A stretch of DNA of 5,317 bases from an uncultured Spirochaetales bacterium (GTDB lineage: Bacteria > UBP6 > UBA1177), in assembly GCA_902780365.1 (NCBI GenBank), contig CACZFE010000099.1, positions 6,694 through 12,010 of the forward strand, in the 5' to 3' direction. Shown here piece by piece: positions 1-5,317 of the stretch. The notes under the pieces are model-generated. The model was not told where the DNA came from. It saw only the letters and a list, made by a program, of their open reading frames with translations, and did no database searches. The position numbers and the translations under genes were made by a program. Each line of letters opens with the position of its first letter. Positions within the stretch are counted from its first letter, which is position 1.

Positions 1-1
1 T

Positions 2-100
2 CCCGCTGCTGAAGAGCAGAAACCGGCGGAACAGCCTGCTCCCGCTGCTGAAGAGCAGAAACCGGCAGAACAGCCCGCTCCCGCTGCTGAAGAGCAGAAA
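2..100 (+). repeat. 39-bp in-frame tandem repeat, 2 full copies plus a 21-bp partial
   Basis: Copy 1 covers 2-40, copy 2 covers 41-79, and a third begins at 80 and matches for 21 bp to 100. Each full unit codes 13 residues, PAAEEQKPAEQPA. Copies 1 and 2 differ at only two bases, both synonymous (GCG/GCA and CCT/CCC). The array touches the window edge, so more copies probably lie upstream. The composition suggests an extended, charged spacer between an N-terminal export signal and the barrel. Confidence 0.95.
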
Positions 101-1672
101 GCTGCCGGAAAAGACGACAAAGAAAGAAAAATCAGAGAAATTGAAAAGACTTTCTGGAAAGGTGAAATCGCGAACATCGGCGCCAACGAGATCATCTCTC
201 CCTACAACAGCGCAGGTCTCGCAGCCGGTGTCAAATTGATGGATGATGCTCTTTATCTCGTCATCACCCCGAAATTCTCCATGCATTTCGACAAACTCAT
301 AAAAGAGCCTGTCAGCGAAAAAGAACTTGACCTGATCTTCGGATTTCACGTTCCGCTGAATGTCAGACTTGTCAACACGGACATAAACAACAACGACCAC
401 AGTGTCCGCTTCAGAAAAGAAGATTGGGATGAGTGGCAGGATTACCTCAAGATCCTCAGATACTTCCAGATCGGAACTTCCGAAGACAACCTTTACCTTT
501 CGATAGGAAGCAACTTCGCGCAGACGATCGGTCACGGAACGATCCTCAAACGCTACATTCCCAACCACGACTCGACGTTTTCGACTCTTTCGGCAAAACT
601 CAACTGGTATTTTGACTACGCCGGCTTCGAAGCACTCCTCGGAGATGTAGCGAGAGGCAACATTTTCGGCGGCCTGGTTTTCGTAAAACCGTTCGCTGGA
701 ATCGGAAACTACCATGCGAGAAGCGCTTCGTTCGGCTACTCGTTTGTTGCCGACAGAAACGCGCCGACAAGACTCAAATATGAAAAATATTACGATTACG
801 ATCCCGAAGACTACCTTAACGGAAAAGACAGCAGAATCCCAAGAATATCGGTTGATTCCAAAGGACGTCCGATAGTCGAGGATGATGAATTCCTCTATAT
901 GCAGGGTATCGATTTTGAAATCAAACTCTTTAAAAACGAAAAAGTCGACATCAAGACTTTCGCCGACTACTCTTGGTTCAAGAAAGACTTCGTAAAAGGC
1001 GGCTTCACTTTCGGTGTTCTCGGAAGATTCAACCTTGACAAGAAAAACCAGCATGCGATCAGAGTCCAGCTCGAAGGACGTGCTCACCATGACTCGTATA
1101 TCCCCTCGTTCTTCGATACTTTCTACGATGTAGAGCGGATGGAAATGATGACCAACATCTACGGCAAAAGCGATTTCCAGCCTGACGGACGCTCCAAATA
1201 CTGGCACTTGATGAACGATTCGGACGACAAGTTCGTCGGCTCCTTCTACGGAGAGCTCAGCTACAGTTTCAGAACATGGATCGCCCTTTCGCTCGGATAC
1301 GAAAAACTTCCCGATTCTTCATCGCTCTTTGCACACCTCGAACTGCCCGACCTCTGGATCGTAAAAATGATGGTTTCATATTACAAACGCGGCTTCGGCA
1401 GTGCAAAAGAACTTTTCTCCGACAGCCACGTAAGTTCTCTTTTCAGAGGCGTCATCAGATTCCAGATTCTTCCCTTCCTCTACATCAACGGATATGCAGG
1501 AAAACACTGGACTTTCTGGAACGCAAAGAACCCGCGTCCGCACGACAACCTCGAAGGTCACTACGTTTCATCGTGGGATCTTGGCGCAGATGTTGAATTC
1601 GGCTGGGAATGGGGAAGATCAGGCAAAGAAGACAAGAACAAGAAAGCTGACAAGAAAGAGGAAAAGAAATAA
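2..1672 (+). CDS. Predicted outer-membrane beta-barrel protein with Pro/Ala/Glu repeat linker (5' end missing)
   Basis: The frame is open from the window edge to TAA at 1670-1672, giving 556 visible residues; the true start and any signal peptide lie upstream. Visible residues 1-33 are repeats of the type PAAEEQKPAEQPA, and 34-51 are highly charged (KDDKERKIREIEK). From about residue 52 to 540 the protein has many short segments of alternating polar and hydrophobic/aromatic residues separated by charged, Asp/Asn/Gly-rich turns (for example LYLSIGSNF, FTFGVLGRFNL, ASFGYSFVA, LGADVEFGWEW). That pattern fits a transmembrane beta-barrel with long loops. There is no helical membrane segment and no Cys in the visible part. 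The last 15 residues are Lys/Asp/Glu-rich. I do not recognise a named family. The inferred place is the outer membrane, with the N-terminal linker in the periplasm. A TTG at 236 could in principle start a shorter protein, but the coding frame clearly continues upstream. Gene call firm, barrel call moderate. Confidence 0.8.
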   Translation, partial: PAAEEQKPAEQPAPAAEEQKPAEQPAPAAEEQKAAGKDDKERKIREIEKTFWKGEIANIGANEIISPYNSAGLAAGVKLMDDALYLVITPKFSMHFDKLIKEPVSEKELDLIFGFHVPLNVRLVNTDINNNDHSVRFRKEDWDEWQDYLKILRYFQIGTSEDNLYLSIGSNFAQTIGHGTILKRYIPNHDSTFSTLSAKLNWYFDYAGFEALLGDVARGNIFGGLVFVKPFAGIGNYHARSASFGYSFVADRNAPTRLKYEKYYDYDPEDYLNGKDSRIPRISVDSKGRPIVEDDEFLYMQGIDFEIKLFKNEKVDIKTFADYSWFKKDFVKGGFTFGVLGRFNLDKKNQHAIRVQLEGRAHHDSYIPSFFDTFYDVERMEMMTNIYGKSDFQPDGRSKYWHLMNDSDDKFVGSFYGELSYSFRTWIALSLGYEKLPDSSSLFAHLELPDLWIVKMMVSYYKRGFGSAKELFSDSHVSSLFRGVIRFQILPFLYINGYAGKHWTFWNAKNPRPHDNLEGHYVSSWDLGADVEFGWEWGRSGKEDKNKKADKKEEKK

Positions 1673-1692
1673 TCTCTTTTTAGAGGAAAAAA
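1673..1692 (+). other. 20-bp spacer carrying only the downstream ribosome binding site
   Basis: Only 20 bp separate the barrel gene's TAA from the TTG of the lipoprotein gene. No inverted repeat or terminator fits in it, so the barrel gene and the lipoprotein operon may be co-transcribed. A promoter inside the barrel gene cannot be excluded by eye. Confidence 0.6.
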
Positions 1693-1695
1693 TTG
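1682..1695 (+). promoter_or_regulatory. Ribosome binding site and TTG start of the TPR lipoprotein
   Basis: AGAGG at 1682-1686 lies 6 nt before TTG at 1693-1695. An in-frame TAG at 1681-1683, overlapping the Shine-Dalgarno motif, rules out any start further upstream. The first in-frame ATG is at codon 79, inside the second TPR. TTG is therefore the only start that keeps the lipoprotein signal peptide. Confidence 0.85.
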
Positions 1696-2532
1696 AATAA
1701 AATCAAACTCATATCTTTAATTTTCATTCTTTTTCAGCTCATTGTCGCGTGTTCTTCGACGGACACTAAAACAGTAAGCGACGAAAGAAAAAGCGACGGC
1801 CACTATCAGCTCGGTCTTGCAGCTCTGAATCAGGGCGACTATATCAAAGCGAAACGTGAGATCTTGCTGGCGATAGAGGCGGCACCAGACCTTCCGCAGT
1901 ATTACAACACGCTCGGACTCGTCTTCATGATCGAGCACGAAGACAAGAAGGCTGAGGAAAACTTCAAAAAAGCCTTGAAAATCGACAAAAAGTTCACCGA
2001 CGCAAGAAACAACCTCGGCGCGCTCTATCTAGAGCAGAATAAATTCGGTGAAGCTCTAGAGCAGTTCCAGGCGGTTCTGGCCGACACGATGTATCCGAGA
2101 CCTCACTATGCCGAAACAAATATCGGTATAGTTTACAGGAAGCAGAAACAGTACGATCTCGCAAAACAGCATTTCGATGCCGCAATCAAAATGCGCGGAA
2201 CACATTCAGAGGCTTACAAACAGCTCGCGCTAATGTATGACGAACAGAATCTGCACAAACTCGCGGCTGAAAATTACAAAAAATCTCTTGAATACTTTCC
2301 GTTCGATGTCGAGGCTTTATACCGCGGTGCGCTTAAAATGTATATGCTTAAGGACGAAGAGCTCGGTCAGACCTATCTCAGACGATGCCTTGATATTCAG
2401 GCCATAAACACAAAAGAAGTTTCCATTCCTTTCCTTAGCGAATGTATCGACCTTGCAAAAGAATTAGGCGTAACCAATGAAATCGAACGTCGCAAACCTG
2501 AAAAGAGACAGCAGATCGAATCGGTAAACTAA
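1693..2532 (+). CDS. TPR-repeat lipoprotein, PilW/PilF/Tgl-like
   Basis: This 279-residue protein begins with Lys residues (K3, K5), a hydrophobic stretch at 6-19 and a lipobox IVAC with the lipidated Cys at 20. Ser at the next position, with no Asp, predicts sorting to the outer membrane. The mature part holds about six tetratricopeptide repeats near residues 34-66, 68-100, 102-134, 137-169, 171-203 and 205-237; the TPR signature (Leu-Gly at 7-8, Ala at 20, Phe/Tyr at 24, Ala/Ser at 27) is clear in the first five. A charged tail follows. This matches the PilF/PilW/Tgl group, outer-membrane TPR lipoproteins that help the PilQ secretin assemble in type IV pili. The assignment rests on architecture, and other TPR lipoproteins look similar. 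Start is TTG (see RBS entry). The stop TAA overlaps the next ATG by one base (TAATG), implying translational coupling. Confidence 0.82.
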   Translation: MNKIKLISLIFILFQLIVACSSTDTKTVSDERKSDGHYQLGLAALNQGDYIKAKREILLAIEAAPDLPQYYNTLGLVFMIEHEDKKAEENFKKALKIDKKFTDARNNLGALYLEQNKFGEALEQFQAVLADTMYPRPHYAETNIGIVYRKQKQYDLAKQHFDAAIKMRGTHSEAYKQLALMYDEQNLHKLAAENYKKSLEYFPFDVEALYRGALKMYMLKDEELGQTYLRRCLDIQAINTKEVSIPFLSECIDLAKELGVTNEIERRKPEKRQQIESVN

Positions 2533-3023
2533 TGTATATTGTTCAAGGCACCATAACATACAAAAAATCGCACGGCAACGGTTTTTTCCATACCATTTCA
2601 AAAGAAGGGGAAACTTTCAGATTTTTTTCCCGGAAGGACAATTTCTCCCTTTTCGAAAACTGCGAAGTGGTTCTCAGCAGAAAAAACAACACCTACTTTC
2701 TCGACGATTTTGTCTCTCTTGAAGAAGTCGCTCCTCTGCACAGAAAACCCGGAAATTTCATCGCCGCGTCATGGCTTGCCGAACTTGCCCACTCTTTCAC
2801 GATGCCTGACAGACCGGAACTTGAATTTATCAAAAAATGCAGAATCTCTCTCATGTCAGATTTCGATTCAGAAACTCTTGATTCAATAGAAAACGACTAC
2901 TGCACGGTTTCAGGTTTTTCAAAGGATGAAAAGAAGGAAAATATTCTTTCAGACTACTTTGCGAATTCGCTCAACATACGGAAATCATTATTAAATCAAT
3001 TAAAAATGAGAGGGAACGCATGA
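2532..3023 (+). CDS. Short RecO-like protein (OB-fold plus start of helical domain)
   Basis: This 163-residue protein resembles the first two-thirds of RecO, the mediator that loads RecA with RecR in RecF-pathway recombination. Residues 1-65 fit the RecO OB-fold layout: an initial strand (YIVQGTITY), a region corresponding to the usual 'lt.e.G', and strands around ENCEVVLSRK and YFLDDFVSLEEV. The segment FIAASWLAELAHSF matches the 'a.a.Y.aEL...f' helix that opens RecO's helical domain. RecO is usually about 240 residues and often carries a Cys4 zinc site; here the remainder is short and the only Cys residues (about 44, 103 and 123) do not form CxxC pairs. The gene is not obviously frameshifted: it starts one base inside the upstream stop and ends in ATGA overlap with nadE, so its length looks native. 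No strong Shine-Dalgarno precedes the ATG, consistent with coupling. Another OB-fold protein is possible. Confidence 0.65.
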   Translation: MYIVQGTITYKKSHGNGFFHTISKEGETFRFFSRKDNFSLFENCEVVLSRKNNTYFLDDFVSLEEVAPLHRKPGNFIAASWLAELAHSFTMPDRPELEFIKKCRISLMSDFDSETLDSIENDYCTVSGFSKDEKKENILSDYFANSLNIRKSLLNQLKMRGNA

Positions 3024-3805
3024 TAACTCTTCCGAAACTCGACTTTAAGGAAATTGAGAAAAAACTGACTTCGTTTTTAGTCACAGAAATCGAAAAAACA
3101 GGTCAGAAAAAAGCGGTTTTAGGTCTTTCCGGAGGTCTTGACAGTGCCCTTGTTGCAGCACTGGCGGCGAGAGCTTTAGGAAAGGAAAACGTCACCGGAA
3201 TTCTTATGCCCTACAAAACTTCGAGTGCAAAAAGCATTGAAGACGCCCTCAAAGTAGTTGAGAACACCGGAATAAACAGCCTTAAAATCGAAATATCGGC
3301 AGTCGTCGACACTTTCGCGGCAAACAACATGACGAACCAGGACTTTTCAAGAAAAGGACGTCTCGGAAATATCATGGCAAGAACAAGAATGATGACTCTT
3401 TTTGATTTTTCGGCAGCAAACGGTGCGATAGTTCTCGGAACCGGCAACAAAAGCGAAATCGAACTCGGATATTTCACAATGTTCGGCGACGGCGCTTCAG
3501 CTCTCAACCCCATCGGAAGCCTTTACAAGACCGATATTTTCGAGTTTGCACGCTATCTCGGACTTCCTGCAAGCGTAATCGAAAAAGCACCAAGCGCAGA
3601 TCTTTTCGAAGGTCAGACTGACGAAGGAGAGATCGGCTATTCGTATCATACTATGGATCCGGTCATCCACGCTGTTTCGGATCTGGGAATGAGCGAAGAA
3701 GAAATTATCCGCGAAGGTTTCGACGAAAAGCTTGTCAGATTCGTGATACGGCGGATAAATTCAATGAAATACAAGAAAAAAGTTCCTATAATCGCAAAAA
3801 TTTGA
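3020..3805 (+). CDS. nadE: NH3-dependent NAD+ synthetase
   Basis: This enzyme makes NAD+ from deamido-NAD+ (nicotinate adenine dinucleotide), ATP and ammonia in the cytoplasm, the last step of NAD biosynthesis. Its 261 residues carry the PP-loop ATP motif SGGLDS at 37-42, the GNIMARTRMM segment at 116-125, GTGNKSE at 140-146, GDG at 156-158, PIGSLYKT at 164-171 and PSADLFEGQTDEGE at 191-204, all hallmarks of NadE. There is no N-terminal nitrilase-type glutaminase domain, so ammonia must come from solution or a separate partner. Compared with E. coli NadE, three residues of the deamido-NAD pocket appear replaced (Lys to Met154, Asp to Ala161, His to Tyr251); from memory this occurs in a set of bacterial short NadE proteins. 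The ATG overlaps the previous stop (ATGA) and follows GAGAGGG at 3008-3014. Confidence 0.95.
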   Translation: MITLPKLDFKEIEKKLTSFLVTEIEKTGQKKAVLGLSGGLDSALVAALAARALGKENVTGILMPYKTSSAKSIEDALKVVENTGINSLKIEISAVVDTFAANNMTNQDFSRKGRLGNIMARTRMMTLFDFSAANGAIVLGTGNKSEIELGYFTMFGDGASALNPIGSLYKTDIFEFARYLGLPASVIEKAPSADLFEGQTDEGEIGYSYHTMDPVIHAVSDLGMSEEEIIREGFDEKLVRFVIRRINSMKYKKKVPIIAKI

Positions 3806-3818
3806 CGGAGATTTCAAT

Positions 3819-4670
3819 ATGCGGAATCTGATGCTGAAAATGGTTCAGGAAAATGTTATTTCTTCGGAAAACGCAAACAGAATCCTGAAAATGAAGAAAA
3901 ATGTCGACCCTATCTGGTTCGCCATTTCAAAAGGAATGATCGACGAAAAAAAACTGGCGAAATTCTATGAAAAAGAGGGCTATCCCGTCATGTATGAAGA
4001 AAAAAAGGGGTTCATGTCAGACGACTTTTTTTCGAGATTCTTCACGCCGGACGTAATAACACGCCTTCTTGCCCTTCCGGTTTCATTCAAAAAAGAAAAT
4101 AAGGAAATCATCATAGGATTCATCAATTCTGCCCTTACAGGCCAGATAAGCGAGACAATCCTCAAAATATTTCCCGGATTCAACATCAAATTCACCCACA
4201 TTCCGGCATCAACTTTCAAAAGAATAGCAGCCAAACATTTTCTCTTCGACATCGACCGCTTCACTTCGGTCCTGATTCAGCTTGAACCTAACAACGAACT
4301 CTTTTCCGACAAAGCGGTAAAGATTATGACAACAAAAAAGAAATTGAGAGAAATTTCTGAACAAATATACACGCTTGAGCTTGAAAACAACGAATCGGTA
4401 ATTTTTAAAGAAGAAACCTTGACCAGCCGCTTCCCGCTGAAATCGCTTTCGACTTTTAAAGAACTGTTTGAAAGGTCCTATACTGAATTCATTCCTGAAA
4501 ATATCATGAATTCACTCAGCCATACCGAAAAAATACTTCTTTTTACAAATATCGGCATCAAAAAAAGCGATAAAGTTGTCCTCATCGCGTCAGACGATAC
4601 AAAAAAATTCTTCTTTATGATTATAAACCCGAAAGCAGATAAAGATCAGATTGAATTCTTAGCGAAATAA
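3819..4670 (+). CDS. GspE/PilB N-terminal-domain-like protein without ATPase domain
   Basis: This 283-residue soluble protein has no signal peptide or membrane segment. Residues about 1-142 follow the GspE/PilB N-terminal domain (MshEN-type) layout: a helical start with ENVISSENANRIL and AISKGMIDEKKLAKFYEKEG (compare 'L...GlI.eeeL...l..q.G'), then LLALPVSFKKENKEIIIGFIN (compare 'lP......l.vam.dP'), and ending FTHIPASTFKRIAAKHF (compare 'i..a......ai...y'). In secretion and pilus ATPases this domain docks the motor to its inner-membrane platform, and in MshE it binds c-di-GMP; the RLG-type ligand motifs are not visible here. Walker A/B motifs are absent. Residues about 145-283 match nothing I recognise and look alpha/beta, ending with strand-like KVVLIAS and KKFFFMIINP. 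GGAG at 3807-3810 precedes ATG by 8 nt, and nadE ends 13 bp upstream. It is probably an accessory or regulatory factor, not a motor. Confidence 0.7.
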   Translation: MRNLMLKMVQENVISSENANRILKMKKNVDPIWFAISKGMIDEKKLAKFYEKEGYPVMYEEKKGFMSDDFFSRFFTPDVITRLLALPVSFKKENKEIIIGFINSALTGQISETILKIFPGFNIKFTHIPASTFKRIAAKHFLFDIDRFTSVLIQLEPNNELFSDKAVKIMTTKKKLREISEQIYTLELENNESVIFKEETLTSRFPLKSLSTFKELFERSYTEFIPENIMNSLSHTEKILLFTNIGIKKSDKVVLIASDDTKKFFFMIINPKADKDQIEFLAK

Positions 4671-5317
4671 TTTTCCCTGAAATCCATAAATTTTTCTATT
4701 GTGTGGAAACTTCCGGTAACAAGGAGTTTTTTTCCGTTTTTCCGGGCAAATTCAAGTGCCAGACGCATCGTTTCATCGTCAGTTGCCGCATATTTTATCT
4801 TTTTCGAAACAGCTTCACCTGCGCGTTCGAGGATATCCCCTACTTTCGCGCCGCGGTCGTTGTCGGCCTCGAGATTTATGACAAAAATATCGTCGGAAAT
4901 CCCGCCTATTAAATCAAGGACCTGCGTTATATCCTTGTCTTTCATGGCACCGTAAAGAACAACGACTTCACCGAGTTTCCGTTTTACAGTTCCGACAAGA
5001 GAAGCTATCGCCGGCGGATTGTGCGCAACGTCAGTCACAATGTTTTCTTCCACGAATTCAAATCTCGAAGGAAGTCTCAAAACAGAGAAATCCGGCACCT
5101 TCAGCCCCTCTTTTTCGGTGAGAAGTGCCGATTTCACGGCAAGCCTGATATTCTTCTGCTGCTCAGGACTCATGCAGCAGTCAGGATAACTGATATCGTG
5201 ATCCAAAGAATCATCAACAACGTTTTTCGCCCCTTTTGAAAGAGCAGTTTCCGCCATCCATCTGTCAAAAGCCGCGTCTTTACTGCTTCCGATAAGAACG
5301 GTGTCTCCCTTTTTGAC
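4646..5317 (-). CDS. folC: Folylpolyglutamate/dihydrofolate synthase, C-terminal part (5' end missing)
   Basis: On the minus strand the frame is open from the window edge (5317) to TGA at 4648-4646, giving 223 visible residues. They cover the end of the central domain and the whole C-terminal Mur-ligase domain of FolC, which adds glutamate to folates and/or dihydropteroate using ATP. Matches in order: VKKGDTVLIGSS near residue 1, comparable to 'iKpGvPvv.g'; SPEQQKNIRLAVKSAL at 50-65, matching the 'HQ..NaalAla' element; LPSRFEFVE at 82-90; DVAHNP at 96-101 (usually DGAHNP); LYGAMKDKD at 121-129 (usual 'fg...DKD'); and TGSFHTIEKF at 201-210 (usual 'GS.y.v.e'). The P-loop half lies beyond the window. 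The ATG at 5257 is internal, since homology continues upstream of it. The 3' end overlaps the convergent upstream gene by 25 bp. Confidence in FolC is high, although bifunctionality cannot be judged. Confidence 0.88.
   Translation of the reverse strand, partial: VKKGDTVLIGSSKDAAFDRWMAETALSKGAKNVVDDSLDHDISYPDCCMSPEQQKNIRLAVKSALLTEKEGLKVPDFSVLRLPSRFEFVEENIVTDVAHNPPAIASLVGTVKRKLGEVVVLYGAMKDKDITQVLDLIGGISDDIFVINLEADNDRGAKVGDILERAGEAVSKKIKYAATDDETMRLALEFARKNGKKLLVTGSFHTIEKFMDFRENYFAKNSI

Noticed and set aside
2622..2628. Run of seven T in the RecO-like gene, a possible slippage or phase-variation site
   Set aside because: Seven bases is short, the gene is intact with coupled boundaries, and A/T runs are common throughout this window.
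3211..3513. Minus-strand 100-residue open frame opposite nadE
   Set aside because: It is antisense to the catalytic core of nadE and its composition looks like a shadow frame.
4349..4358. Perfect 10-bp palindrome AGAAATTTCT
   Set aside because: It lies inside a coding region, is AT-rich, and a palindrome this short is expected by chance.
4671..4730. Possible terminator between the convergent genes
   Set aside because: Only a GGAA/TTCC pair with a two-base loop is visible before the T run; no stem long enough for an intrinsic terminator.
4701..4955. Plus-strand open frames opposite folC
   Set aside because: They are antisense to clear FolC homology, have no ribosome binding site, and their products show no recognisable motifs.
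5255..5257. ATG at 5257 (minus strand) as the start of folC
   Set aside because: The frame and FolC-like sequence (VKKGDTVLIG) continue upstream to the window edge, and the P-loop domain would be missing.

Overview
This window looks like chromosomal DNA from a Gram-negative bacterium of moderate GC, by eye in the 40s, with heavy AAA/GAA codon use. The Gram-negative call rests on a lipoprotein without an inner-membrane retention signal and on a predicted outer-membrane beta-barrel. Genes are tightly packed. The combination of a PilW/Tgl-like TPR lipoprotein, a RecO-like protein, a short NAD synthetase and a GspE N-terminal-domain protein recalls Deltaproteobacteria/Myxococcota-type genomes. 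That placement comes from memory of such neighbourhoods and is weak. No RNA genes, insertion sequences, CRISPR arrays or clear phage genes were seen.

Layout: (1) Positions 2-1672, + strand: the 3' part of a large envelope protein. It begins inside a 39-bp tandem repeat coding a Pro/Ala/Glu/Gln/Lys linker, continues as a probable beta-barrel, and ends in a Lys/Glu tail. (2) Positions 1693-2532: a lipoprotein with about six TPR repeats, starting at TTG. (3) Positions 2532-3023: a short RecO-like protein. (4) Positions 3020-3805: ammonia-dependent NAD+ synthetase. (5) Positions 3819-4670: a protein whose first half resembles the GspE/PilB N-terminal domain but which has no ATPase domain. (6) Positions 4646-5317, - strand: the C-terminal part of folylpolyglutamate/dihydrofolate synthase, running off the window. 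Its 3' end overlaps the preceding convergent gene.

Genes 2 to 5 have gaps or overlaps of -1, -4 and +13 bp and look like one translationally coupled operon; gene 1 ends only 20 bp upstream and may belong to it. The lipoprotein and the GspE-N protein suggest a link to type IV pilus or secretion assembly. The RecO-like protein and NadE are housekeeping functions carried alongside. No gene-free stretch exceeds 20 bp.

Nothing here is a clearly new system. The most open questions are the reduced RecO-like protein, the ATPase-less GspE-N protein with an unrecognised C-terminal half, and the repeat-bearing barrel protein with a charged tail.
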